Below, in pieces: positions 49,012-57,248 of a DNA stretch of 64,000 bases (positions within the stretch are counted from its first letter, which is position 1; each line of letters starts with the position of its first letter). Source of the DNA: an uncultured Collinsella sp. GTDB taxonomy: Bacteria; Actinomycetota; Coriobacteriia; Coriobacteriales; Coriobacteriaceae. Under the pieces are notes generated by a model. That model was not told the origin of the DNA and did not search any database. It saw only the letters and a list, made by a program, of their open reading frames with translations. Both the position numbers and the translations under genes were made by a program. The stretch covers positions 95,814 to 159,813 of the forward strand of contig CAJJZP010000004.1 in NCBI GenBank assembly GCA_905197665.1, written 5' to 3'.

Positions 49012-49323
49012 ATGCCTGAAAGCAAAGGCAACGCATTCGGTGCCATCGAGACCTTTGGCCTCGTTTGGGTGCTCGAGGCCGGCGACGCCATGTGCAAGGC
49101 CGGCGATGTGAGCCTGATTGGTTATGAGAACACCGCATCCGGCTACATCTCCATTCTTGTCGAGGGCGATGTCTCCGCCGTCGAGGCCGCGGTACACGCC
49201 GGCGTTGAAGCCGTCGAGGCCCTGGGCGCCGAGGTGTACAGCTCGGTTGTTATCCCGCGTCCGCATCCTGATCTGAAGAAGATCACCGGCCGCTATCGTC
49301 TTGAGAACCTGCTTCCCTACTAA
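49012..49323 (+). CDS. BMC-domain shell protein (BMC-H)
   Basis: A 103-residue single BMC-domain protein: AFGAIETFGLVWVLEAGDAMCKAGDVSLIGYENTASGYISILVEGDVSAVEAAVHAGVEA. The first helix carries Trp where most BMC-H have Ala, and the tail ends PDLKKITGRYRLENLLPY, longer than usual. It is separated from the previous shell gene by 9 bases. It probably forms hexamers that mix with the other shell proteins. Confidence 0.88.
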   Translation: MPESKGNAFGAIETFGLVWVLEAGDAMCKAGDVSLIGYENTASGYISILVEGDVSAVEAAVHAGVEAVEALGAEVYSSVVIPRPHPDLKKITGRYRLENLLPY

Positions 49324-49334
49324 GGAGGTGTGCC

Positions 49335-50834
49335 ATGTCCCTTGTTGATACCGACCTTCGCTCAGTTCAGGAGGCGCGCATTCTTTTGGAGCACGCCGAG
49401 GAGTCGAAGGAAGTTCTCGAGGGTCTGCCCGGCACGCTTGTCGATGGTTTTTTGAAGGCCCTACGCGAACGCCTGCTGCCCAACTGCGGCGCCTATGCCC
49501 AGCTGGCGGTTGCCGAAAGCGACTACGGCAACGAGGAAGACGAACAGGCGCTTATCGAGTGGGTGCTCACTGATCTTTTGGATGATGTGTGCGCCCAGAC
49601 GCCCACGCAAGAGCTCTACTCGCGCAACGCCACGCATTCTGTTGAGGTGGGCATCTCCAAGGGCACGGTCGTCTCGCTTTTGCCTGACTGGCTGTGCGTT
49701 CCCACGATGCTCTCGCAACTTGTGTGCGCCGTTGCCTCCAAGAGCCCGATCATCTTCTCGGCACGTCAGCGCACGCATTCAACGTGCAAGGCCGTGATCG
49801 AGGACGTGCGCAAGGTGGCCCATGAGTGCCATTACCCGCTCGATGCCCTTACGTTTTTGGAGCTCTATGCGCCTGAGGGCGAGGAGTGGCTGGGCGCTCA
49901 GTCGGCTGTTCGCGTGCTCATCGACTCGCGTGAGTGCGAACACATCCACGTGGTCAACACCACGGGTAAAGACGTGTACTGTGCCACGATTGGCAACAAC
50001 CCGGTCTTTGTGGAGCAAACCGCCGACTTGGCCCTATGTGCCGAGGAGGTCGTATGCGGTAAATCGTTTTGCTACGGCATGCTTCCCGGTGCCGAGCAAT
50101 CGGTTGTGGTCGAGCAGGTTGTGGATGAGGCCTTTAAGGCCGAGCTCAAGCATCGCGGCTGCTACTTCCTCACCGACGAGGAGTGTCAACGCCTCTATCG
50201 CGTGTGTTTTCGCGACGACGGTCGTTCCTATCGCGAGGCTATCGGTAAGTCGGCGTGTGATCTTGCGCGCCGTGCCGATATCGTGGTGCCCGCCTCGACA
50301 CGTGTGCTTGTGGCCGAGAAGCCTTATGTCTCGGAGCGCAGCTACTTCTCGCGCACCAAGTACGGCCCCGTGCTGTCTTACTACGTGGAGGAGAACTGGC
50401 GCGATGCCTGCGAGAAGTGCATCGAGCTGATTTTGAACAGCGGCTCGGGAAACGCGCTTTCGATATTCTCGCGCGACGGCGAAGTCGTTCGCCAGTTTGT
50501 TCTCAAAAAACCGGTGGGACGCATTCTCGTGAATGTGGGGACAGGCATGGGAGCCACAGGCTGTCACTCCACACTGCCCAAGACCCTCACCGTTACCGGA
50601 TGGGAGAGCGCGACGACCTCGAATCTGGGCGTGACCTATCGCGACTTTATCCGCCGGCGCCAGGTTGGGAGCAACCTCGACTCGTCTGATCTTTCTCTTC
50701 TCGAGGAAGCAGGGCTCAACCGAGCGCCAGATTGGAAGATTGCCGCACATATGACCGAACAGCAGACCGAAACCCCCGTTGCCGATCAAGCCGACGCGTG
50801 GTTTGCGAGCCTGCTTCAAATCATGACCGATTAG
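49335..50834 (+). CDS. Aldehyde dehydrogenase homologue lacking the catalytic cysteine
   Basis: A 499-residue protein of the acylating aldehyde-dehydrogenase superfamily, similar in order to the enzyme at 58.5 kb. In that enzyme the active-site segment is TFDYGTICASEQS with Cys251. Here the same region reads SFCYGMLPGAEQS, placing Pro251 at the catalytic position; a different Cys246 lies five residues earlier. The C-terminal glycine motif VGTGMGATGCHSTLP is kept. It is therefore probably inactive as a classical dehydrogenase and may be structural or regulatory in the shell lumen, or use Cys246 differently. It directly precedes cutC. Confidence 0.75.
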   Translation: MSLVDTDLRSVQEARILLEHAEESKEVLEGLPGTLVDGFLKALRERLLPNCGAYAQLAVAESDYGNEEDEQALIEWVLTDLLDDVCAQTPTQELYSRNATHSVEVGISKGTVVSLLPDWLCVPTMLSQLVCAVASKSPIIFSARQRTHSTCKAVIEDVRKVAHECHYPLDALTFLELYAPEGEEWLGAQSAVRVLIDSRECEHIHVVNTTGKDVYCATIGNNPVFVEQTADLALCAEEVVCGKSFCYGMLPGAEQSVVVEQVVDEAFKAELKHRGCYFLTDEECQRLYRVCFRDDGRSYREAIGKSACDLARRADIVVPASTRVLVAEKPYVSERSYFSRTKYGPVLSYYVEENWRDACEKCIELILNSGSGNALSIFSRDGEVVRQFVLKKPVGRILVNVGTGMGATGCHSTLPKTLTVTGWESATTSNLGVTYRDFIRRRQVGSNLDSSDLSLLEEAGLNRAPDWKIAAHMTEQQTETPVADQADAWFASLLQIMTD

Positions 50835-50850
50835 AAGAAAAGGAGTACCG

Positions 50851-53385
50851 ATGGATATTCAAGAGTTTGCCAAGCAGCTGTCCGATGCCACCAAGAACAT
50901 GAGTGAAGAGCAGCGTGCAAGCGTCCGCGCCATGTTCAGCAAGGTTGCCGATCAGCTCGATCGTCCGCTGGACAGCGTGCCCGCCCATGTCGAGGGCACC
51001 GAGACCCCCGATGGCCCTACCGAGCGCCACGTGCGCCTGAAGCAGAATTTCCTCAAGCAGGTCCCCTCCATCACCACCCACCGCGCCCGCGCCGTCACCG
51101 AGTTCACTCGCAAGAACCCGGGCATGCCCAAGATTGAGCTGCGCGCCAAGTGCTTCCGTTACTGCTGTGAGACCGCCCCGCTGATCATCCAGGACGACGA
51201 GCTTATCGTCGGCAACCCCACGGGTGCCCCGCGCGCCGGTGCCTTCTCGCCCGATATCGCCTGGCGTTGGCTGCGCGACGAGCTCGACACCATTGGCACG
51301 CGCGCTCAAGACCCCTTCTATATCTCCGAAGAGGATAAGAAGTACATGCGCGAGGAGCTCTTCCCGTTTTGGGAGGGCAAGTCGCTCGACGAAGTGTGCG
51401 AGGATCAGTACCGCGAGTGCGGCGGCTGGGAGCTCTCCGGTGAGTCCTTTGTTTCCGACTGCTCGTATCATCAGGTGAACGGCGGCGGCGACTCCAACCC
51501 CGGCTACGACGTCATCCTGATGAAGAAGGGCATGCAGGACATTCAGGACGAGGCTCGCGAGCACCTCAAGCACCTTGACTACGCAAACCCCGAGGACCTG
51601 GACAAGATCTACTTCTACAAGTCCGTCATCGACACCACCGAGGGCGTCATGATTTACGCCCGTCGTCTGTCCGACTTCGCTTGCCAGAAGGCCCAGGAGT
51701 GCGCCGATCCCAAGCGCCGTGCCGAGCTCCTGCAGATCTGCGAGAACCTCAAGAACGTGCCTGCTCACAAGCCGCGCACTTTCTGGGAGGCCGTGCAGTC
51801 CGTGTGGGTTGTCGAGAGCCTGCTACCGGTTGAGGAGAACCAGACCGGTATGTCCATCGGCCGTGTTGACCAGTACATGTATCCCTTCTATAAGGCCGAT
51901 AAGGAGGCTGGCCGTCTGACCGACTACCAGGCCTTCGATATCGCCGGCTGCATGCTCATCAAGATGAGCGAGATGATGTGGGCCACTTCCGAGGACGCCT
52001 CCAAATTCTTCGCTGGCTACCAGCCGTTCGTCAACATGACGCTCGGCGGCGTGACCCGCTCCGGTGCCGACGCCACCAACGACCTCACCTACCTGCTGAT
52101 GGACGCCGTGCGTCACGTCAAGATCTACCAGCCTTCCCTGGCCTGCCGTATTCATAACAAGAGCCCCGAGAAGTACCTGCGCAAGATCGTGGACGTCGTT
52201 CGCTCCGGCATGGGCTTCCCCGCCTGCCACTTTGACGACACGCACGTCAAGATGATGCTCGCAAAGGGCGTCTCCGTCGAGGACGCACGCGACTACTGCA
52301 TGATGGGCTGCGTCGAGCCGCAAAAGTCCGGCCGTCTGTATCAGTGGACCTCCACCTCATACACCCAGTGGCCCATCGCCATCGAGCTTACGCTCAACCA
52401 CGGCGTGCCCCTGTGGTATGGCAAGCAGGTTACCCCCGACCTGGGCGACCTGGATCAGTATCACACCTTTGAGGAGTTCGAGGCTGCGGTCAAAAGCACC
52501 ATCTACTACATCACCAAGTGGACGAGCGTCATGACGGTGATCTCGCAGCGCGTGCACCGCGACATGGCTCCTAAGCCCCTGATGTCCATCATGTTCGAGG
52601 GCTGCATGGAGTCTGGCAAGGATGTCTCTGCTGGCGGTGCCATGTACAACTTCGGACCGGGCGTCGTGTGGAGCGGCCTTGCCACTTACGCCGACTCCAT
52701 GGCTGCCATCAAGAAGCTTGTCTTCGACGACCACAAGTACACGCTGTGCGAGCTCAACGAGGGCCTCAAGGCCGACTTCGTGGGCTACGAGAGAATGCGT
52801 CAGGACTGCCTGGATGCTCCCAAGTACGGCAATGACGACGACTACGCCGATCAGTTCGTGTCCGACATCGTCTACTTCACCGAGCATATCCACAGCCAGT
52901 TCAAGACCCTGTATTCGCGCCTGTCCCACGGCACGCTGTCCATCTCCAACAACACCCCGTTTGGTCAGATGACCGGCGCCTCCGCCAACGGCCGCAAGGC
53001 CTGGACGCCGCTTTCCGACGGCATCAGCCCCACCCAGGGCGCTGACCACAACGGCCCCACCGCCATCATCAAATCGGTCTCCAAGATGAGCAACGACAGC
53101 ATGAACATCGGCATGGTGCACAACTTCAAGCTCATGGCCGGTCTGCTGGATACCCCCGAGGGCGAAAACGGCCTGGTCACGCTGCTGCGAACGGCCTGCA
53201 TGTACGGCAACGGCGAGATGCAGTTCAACTATCTGGACAACCAGACGCTGCTCGACGCCCAGGCTCACCCCGAGGAGCATCGCGACCTGGTAGTTCGCGT
53301 CGCCGGCTACAGCGCGTTCTTCGTCGAGCTGTGCAAGGACGTTCAGGACGAGATCATCAGCCGCACGATGCTGACCAAGCTCTAA
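50851..53385 (+). CDS. cutC: Choline trimethylamine-lyase (glycyl radical enzyme)
   Basis: An 844-residue glycyl-radical enzyme that cleaves choline to trimethylamine and acetaldehyde. CutC-specific residues are in place: Tyr206 and Asp214 in SYHQVNGGGDSNPGYD (choline ammonium pocket), thiyl-radical Cys487 and base Glu489 in MMGCVEP, and the glycyl radical Gly819 in RVAGYSAF. The sequence after GCVEP (QKSGRLYQWTSTSYTQWPI) fits CutC better than glycerol or propanediol dehydratases. Length is that of the shorter CutC class. AAAAGGAG precedes the ATG. Oxygen-sensitive; expressed with its activase. Confidence 0.93.
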   Translation: MDIQEFAKQLSDATKNMSEEQRASVRAMFSKVADQLDRPLDSVPAHVEGTETPDGPTERHVRLKQNFLKQVPSITTHRARAVTEFTRKNPGMPKIELRAKCFRYCCETAPLIIQDDELIVGNPTGAPRAGAFSPDIAWRWLRDELDTIGTRAQDPFYISEEDKKYMREELFPFWEGKSLDEVCEDQYRECGGWELSGESFVSDCSYHQVNGGGDSNPGYDVILMKKGMQDIQDEAREHLKHLDYANPEDLDKIYFYKSVIDTTEGVMIYARRLSDFACQKAQECADPKRRAELLQICENLKNVPAHKPRTFWEAVQSVWVVESLLPVEENQTGMSIGRVDQYMYPFYKADKEAGRLTDYQAFDIAGCMLIKMSEMMWATSEDASKFFAGYQPFVNMTLGGVTRSGADATNDLTYLLMDAVRHVKIYQPSLACRIHNKSPEKYLRKIVDVVRSGMGFPACHFDDTHVKMMLAKGVSVEDARDYCMMGCVEPQKSGRLYQWTSTSYTQWPIAIELTLNHGVPLWYGKQVTPDLGDLDQYHTFEEFEAAVKSTIYYITKWTSVMTVISQRVHRDMAPKPLMSIMFEGCMESGKDVSAGGAMYNFGPGVVWSGLATYADSMAAIKKLVFDDHKYTLCELNEGLKADFVGYERMRQDCLDAPKYGNDDDYADQFVSDIVYFTEHIHSQFKTLYSRLSHGTLSISNNTPFGQMTGASANGRKAWTPLSDGISPTQGADHNGPTAIIKSVSKMSNDSMNIGMVHNFKLMAGLLDTPEGENGLVTLLRTACMYGNGEMQFNYLDNQTLLDAQAHPEEHRDLVVRVAGYSAFFVELCKDVQDEIISRTMLTKL

Positions 53386-53440
53386 GCATGTAACCACTCA
53401 AGCCCAAATGGGCGCAACCCGTACAGAAAGGAGGACGCAT

Positions 53441-54388
53441 ATGAGCGAGCAGCTGGAAGAGAGCCTTGAGCGCCGTGCGCGCATCTTCAATACGCAGAAG
53501 TACAACATGTACGACGGTCCGGGCATTCGCTCCATCGCGTTCTTCAAGGGATGCCCTCTGCGCTGCAAGTGGTGCTCCAATCCCGAGAGCCAGCGTCGTG
53601 GTTTTGAGGTCATGTTCAAGCAGACCGCTTGTGTGAACTGCGGGGCGTGTGTTGACGCATGTCCCGCAGGGGTTCACCAGTTCGTGAACGGCGAGCATGT
53701 GGTGGACCGCACCAAGCAGTGCTTGGGCTGCGGTGCCTGTGAGAAGGCTTGTCTGCAAAAGGCGCTCTCCATCATGGGCGAGGACCGCAAGATCTGCGAT
53801 CTGGTTTCGTTTATGGACCAGGATGCAGACTTCTATCGCATGTCCGGCGGCGGCGTGACCCTGGGCGGCGGTGAGGTCTTGGCGCAGCCCGAGGCCGCCC
53901 GCGCCCTGCTTGCCGCCTGCAAGGACCGCGGCTATCACACGGCCATCGAGACGTGCGGCTATACCAAGACCGAGACGATTCTTGATATCGCACGCTACGT
54001 GGACCTGTTCTTGTTCGACATCAAGCAGATGGACCCGGTCAAGCACAAGCGCTGGACCGGCGTGAACAATGAGCAGATTCTTGCCAATATTCGCGCTCTG
54101 CTGGAAAACGGCTTTAACGTGCGCGTACGCATGCCGCTGCTCCACGGGGTGAACGACGACAAGGCCGAGATCGACGCCATGATCGAGTTTTTCACACCGT
54201 ATCGCTATCAGAAGAATTTCGACGGCGTGGACCTGCTGCCCTACCACAAGCTGGGTGTGGGCAAGTATGCGCAGCTTGGCCGTGACTACGAGATCGAAGG
54301 CGACCCGTCGCTTTCGGAAGACGACCTGAATCACATCGAAGGCTGGATCTCCGGGGCCGATTTCAAGGTCAACCTCGTTGGACACTAG
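53441..54388 (+). CDS. cutD: CutC-activating radical SAM enzyme
   Basis: A 315-residue glycyl-radical-enzyme activase. The radical SAM cluster motif CX3CX2C is Cys38-Cys42-Cys45 (GCPLRCKWC). Two auxiliary ferredoxin clusters follow: Cys64, 67, 70, 74 and Cys94, 97, 100, 104. GGGVTLGGGEVL is the SAM-binding motif. It installs the radical on Gly819 of CutC using S-adenosylmethionine. GAAAGGAGG lies 7 bases before the ATG; the frame extends 11 codons upstream without need. Confidence 0.92.
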   Translation: MSEQLEESLERRARIFNTQKYNMYDGPGIRSIAFFKGCPLRCKWCSNPESQRRGFEVMFKQTACVNCGACVDACPAGVHQFVNGEHVVDRTKQCLGCGACEKACLQKALSIMGEDRKICDLVSFMDQDADFYRMSGGGVTLGGGEVLAQPEAARALLAACKDRGYHTAIETCGYTKTETILDIARYVDLFLFDIKQMDPVKHKRWTGVNNEQILANIRALLENGFNVRVRMPLLHGVNDDKAEIDAMIEFFTPYRYQKNFDGVDLLPYHKLGVGKYAQLGRDYEIEGDPSLSEDDLNHIEGWISGADFKVNLVGH

Positions 54389-54397
54389 GAGTGGGGC

Positions 54398-54736
54398 ATG
54401 GAACATCTTCAGCGCATCATCCAAGAGTCGGTCGATGGCAAGGAAGTCGTGTTGGCACACGTTATCGCGTCTCCCGCGCCGGATATCTACGACCGCATCG
54501 GCGTGCCTCATGGCCAATCCATCGGCATCCTCACGCTGTCGCCGGAGGAAACCTCTATTATCGCGGCCGATATCGCCGCGAAGGCGGCTCCGGTGAGCAT
54601 CGGGTTTCTCGATCGCTTTACCGGCGCCGTGGTGGTCTTGGGCGACGTGCAAAGCGTCGAGACGTCGATGCAGGAGGTCGTCCGCGTTCTCCATGACGGC
54701 CTGGGATTTCGTGCCCATGAGGTCACGAGGTCGTGA
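54398..54736 (+). CDS. eutS: EutS-type shell protein
   Basis: A 112-residue circularly permuted BMC protein of the EutS/PduU/CutR type: RIIQESVDGKEVVLAHVIASP is the N-terminal beta segment and IGILTLSPEETSIIAADIAAKAAPVSIGFLDRFTGAVVVLGDVQSVE the BMC core. These form hexamers with a small beta-barrel cap. The next gene starts inside its stop codon (TGATG). Location right after cutCD is usual in choline loci. Confidence 0.88.
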   Translation: MEHLQRIIQESVDGKEVVLAHVIASPAPDIYDRIGVPHGQSIGILTLSPEETSIIAADIAAKAAPVSIGFLDRFTGAVVVLGDVQSVETSMQEVVRVLHDGLGFRAHEVTRS

Positions 54737-55185
54737 TGGGGGACCGCCTGATGATCATCGGCTTGCCCGGCTCGGGAAAGTCGACAATCTCCGATCTGGT
54801 GGAAGGGGCGCCCTCCGACCATCGGCATCGGGAGGATTGTTTCTATCGCACGCGCAGCTTCGAGGTTCCGGGGGGCTACATCGAGAACCATTGGATGCAC
54901 AGCATCGTGATCATGTTGTCGCAAAACCAGGCTTCCGGGGTGCTCCTTTTGATCGACGGAGCGAGCGGCGAGACGCTCTATTCGAGCGGTTTTGCCCGTG
55001 CGTTCAACGAGCCCTGTCTGGGCGTACTTACCAAGTGCGATCAGCTGGACGAAGGCGAACGCGAGCGTGGGCTGTCAAGGCTCGCGGATGCCGGCGTCGA
55101 TGCGGCCCTGTGCCTTTCGGCAACAACCGGCGAAGGCGTAGACGAATTGTTGGACTGGGTGCGAAGCGTCGCGCCCAACGAGTGA
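54736..55185 (+). CDS. eutP: EutP/PduV-like P-loop protein
   Basis: A 149-residue Ras-like P-loop protein. Walker A is GLPGSGKST at residues 9-17; the base-recognition motif NKxD is replaced by TKCD in VLTKCDQL, and SATTGEGVDELL is the G5 segment. EutP/PduV proteins accompany microcompartment loci and may link compartments to the cytoskeleton or act as acetate kinase-like enzymes in some reports. The ATG overlaps the eutS stop; a GTG one codon earlier is the only alternative. Confidence 0.8.
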   Translation: MGDRLMIIGLPGSGKSTISDLVEGAPSDHRHREDCFYRTRSFEVPGGYIENHWMHSIVIMLSQNQASGVLLLIDGASGETLYSSGFARAFNEPCLGVLTKCDQLDEGERERGLSRLADAGVDAALCLSATTGEGVDELLDWVRSVAPNE

Positions 55186-55212
55186 CCGATAACCAGAAAG
55201 GAGGAGACACCT

Positions 55213-55839
55213 ATGTTCTACGTAACCGAAAACGAGCTGCGCGGTGCATACAACCGAGAGCATTTTTCGACCTATACGCTGCCCGAGGACGCCAAACTCA
55301 CCCCGAGCGCGCGCCAGTTCCTCATCGACTTCTACATCGATTTCAGCGAGGGCTACGGAGCTGCTTCCGGCGCTGCGGGTACCACTGCACCCGACCCGGC
55401 TCTTGCAGCGGCACGTGCTGAGGATACATTGGCTTCGTTTTACGACGACATCGCCGTCCTGGGCGCTCGCTTGCGCATGCTGGGCCGTAATGCCCTGGGA
55501 ATCGAGAACGATATCGCCCACGTGTGCGACACGCTGGGAACCCTGTGGCAAGCCCACACCGACCTGGGCGGTCTCCTTTCCGAATGCGAGACCGCAAGCG
55601 AGGTGCCGGCGGCACCCGTGCTCCCGCCGCTCTCCGCGGCGGTGCACCCGCTCTACTACGAGATGGCGCTGCTCGATGCCGAGCTCGCGCGCACGCAGCG
55701 CTTTTGGGCGCAGGCTGCAAGCGAGATGACGGCCGAGGGCCACGCCAGCGTGGATGCTTGGGCACAAAGCGTCGTTCGCTGCCGCGCGTGCCTGGCTACG
55801 TGTTTGGAAAAGGTTGCAGGGGAGGTGCGCCATGGTTGA
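55213..55839 (+). CDS. EutT-like protein of the choline locus
   Basis: A 208-residue helical protein. The first 40 residues (YVTENELRGAYNREHFSTYTL then LTPSARQFLIDF) resemble the N-terminus of EutT-type cobalamin adenosyltransferases. The remaining part is helical and Ala/Leu-rich (VHPLYYEMALLDAELARTQRF) with a Cys pair at RCRACLATC. A B12-handling enzyme is unexpected beside a B12-independent lyase, so it may be a repurposed relative. GGAGGAG precedes the ATG, and its 3' end overlaps eutJ by 8 bases. Confidence 0.55.
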   Translation: MFYVTENELRGAYNREHFSTYTLPEDAKLTPSARQFLIDFYIDFSEGYGAASGAAGTTAPDPALAAARAEDTLASFYDDIAVLGARLRMLGRNALGIENDIAHVCDTLGTLWQAHTDLGGLLSECETASEVPAAPVLPPLSAAVHPLYYEMALLDAELARTQRFWAQAASEMTAEGHASVDAWAQSVVRCRACLATCLEKVAGEVRHG

Positions 55840-56680
55840 TTTCGAGGTGGCTAACACTCGTCTGCAAGATTTGCTCGACCGTGTGGGCAACCCCCGACCG
55901 GTGAGTGCCGGCGAGCCCCTGTACTGCGGACTCGATGTGGGCACCGCATTCATCGTGCTCGCCGTGGTCGATGCCGCGGGTGAGGCCGTGGCCTGCGCGT
56001 ATCGCTTCGCCAGTGTGGTCAAGGACGGCATGGTCGTCGACTACATGGGCGCGGTCGATATCGCGCGTGAGCTCAAAGATGAGCTCGAGCAGCAGCTCGG
56101 GCGCGAACTCGAGCCCTGTGCCGTGGCCCTTCCCCCGGGAACTGAAGGCCTCGATGGCGGCGTGGTAAAAAACGTCGCCGAAGGAGCGGGCCTCGACGTG
56201 GTTGCCGTCTTTGACGAGCCCACTGCAGCGAATCTGCTCATCGGCGCGCGCGACGGTGCCGTGGTGGATATCGGCGGTGGCACCACCGGCATTTCCGTTA
56301 TTCAGGACGGCTGCGTGGCGGAATGCATCGACGAGTCCACGGGCGGCACGCACTTCTCGCTCGTGCTGGCCGGCGCCCGCGGCATGAGCCTTGACGAGGC
56401 TGAGCTTTACAAGCGCGATCCCGCCCATCACCGCGAGATCTTCCCGGTCGTTAAGCCCACGATCGACAAGGTAGCGAGCATCATCGCGCGTGCCATTGAC
56501 GGCTATGACGTGCCGGAGGTCGTTTTGGTGGGCGGCACGGCCGAGCTTACGGGCATCGAGGCTCCGGTAGAGAAGGCTCTGGGCATCCCGGTGCACAAGC
56601 CCAACCACCCCATGTTCGTGACGCCCTTGGGCATTGCCTTGGGCTGCCAGGTCGCTGCCGAGGGTGACCCCGATGCTTGA
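55832..56680 (+). CDS. eutJ: EutJ-like chaperone (Hsp70/actin fold)
   Basis: A 282-residue ASKHA-fold protein. YCGLDVGTAFIVLAVVD is the phosphate-1 loop, VVDIGGGTTGISVI the phosphate-2 loop and VVLVGGTAELTGIE the adenosine motif. EutJ proteins are thought to help fold or load microcompartment enzymes. GGGGAGGTG precedes the ATG. Its stop overlaps the start of the next gene by 8 bases. Confidence 0.85.
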   Translation: MVDFEVANTRLQDLLDRVGNPRPVSAGEPLYCGLDVGTAFIVLAVVDAAGEAVACAYRFASVVKDGMVVDYMGAVDIARELKDELEQQLGRELEPCAVALPPGTEGLDGGVVKNVAEGAGLDVVAVFDEPTAANLLIGARDGAVVDIGGGTTGISVIQDGCVAECIDESTGGTHFSLVLAGARGMSLDEAELYKRDPAHHREIFPVVKPTIDKVASIIARAIDGYDVPEVVLVGGTAELTGIEAPVEKALGIPVHKPNHPMFVTPLGIALGCQVAAEGDPDA

Positions 56681-56978
56681 TATCAAGGTTATCAAGGCAC
56701 CAGCACCCGGCACGATGGCGATTTTGCGCCAGCGTTCGGGCCGTCGTTGGAGCGAGGGGTACTTGCCGGCGGCCGTGGGCCTCGTGCAGGGAAAGCTCAT
56801 CGACATGGTTGTTGCGAGCGACATTGCCGAGAAGACGGCAGGTGTCGAGGTCACGGATATTCGCGGGAGCTGCCCGCAAAACATGATTCTTCTGGCCATC
56901 GCCGGAGACACGGCAGAGGTCATGGAGTGCTTGGAACGCATCAAGGAAGGAGGGGACGGCGCCAATGCTCATCTGTAA
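56673..56978 (+). CDS. Divergent BMC-like small protein
   Basis: A 101-residue protein. From about residue 35 a BMC-like pattern can be aligned: AVGLVQGKLIDMVVASDIAEKTAGVEVTDIRG and then NMILLAIAGDTAEVMECLERI. It is preceded by about 34 residues (IKAPAPGTMAILRQRSGRRW) that ordinary BMC-H proteins lack. It overlaps eutJ and the following vertex gene on both sides. It is probably a shell-associated component, but identity to a named family is not certain. Confidence 0.6.
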   Translation: MLDIKVIKAPAPGTMAILRQRSGRRWSEGYLPAAVGLVQGKLIDMVVASDIAEKTAGVEVTDIRGSCPQNMILLAIAGDTAEVMECLERIKEGGDGANAHL

Positions 56979-57234
56979 GCTCATCGATTCTATCTGGGCG
57001 ACCCGTAAGTACGAGGAACTCGACGGCATGAAGTTGATGCGTGTCGAGGTCATCGACGGCCCGGAATCCGGACGTCGCCTGGTGTGCGTCGACACCATCA
57101 GCGCAGGCACCGGCGACCGTGTGCTTGTGGCAACGGGTTCGGCCGCCTATCACTTCATGCGCGAGACCTTTGGTAAGAATGCGCCCGTAGATGCGGCCAT
57201 CGTAGGAATTATCGACGAAGACGTGAGTCTGTAG
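56965..57234 (+). CDS. eutN: EutN/CcmL-type vertex protein
   Basis: An 89-residue BMC-P protein: LICKLIDSIWATRKYEELDGMKLMRVEVID is the family N-terminus, and DTISAGTGDRVLVATGSAAYHF the core, ending APVDAAIVGIIDE. These form pentamers that cap the icosahedral vertices. Start ATG overlaps the previous gene by 14 bases. It is the only pentamer gene in the locus. Confidence 0.9.
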   Translation: MLICKLIDSIWATRKYEELDGMKLMRVEVIDGPESGRRLVCVDTISAGTGDRVLVATGSAAYHFMRETFGKNAPVDAAIVGIIDEDVSL

Positions 57235-57248
57235 GAAAGGAGGAAGAG

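Noticed and set aside
50851..53385. Glycerol or propanediol dehydratase instead of CutC
   Set aside because: The Tyr206/Asp214 pocket motif, GCVEP context and neighbours fit choline lyase; the dehydratase alternatives differ after GCVEP.
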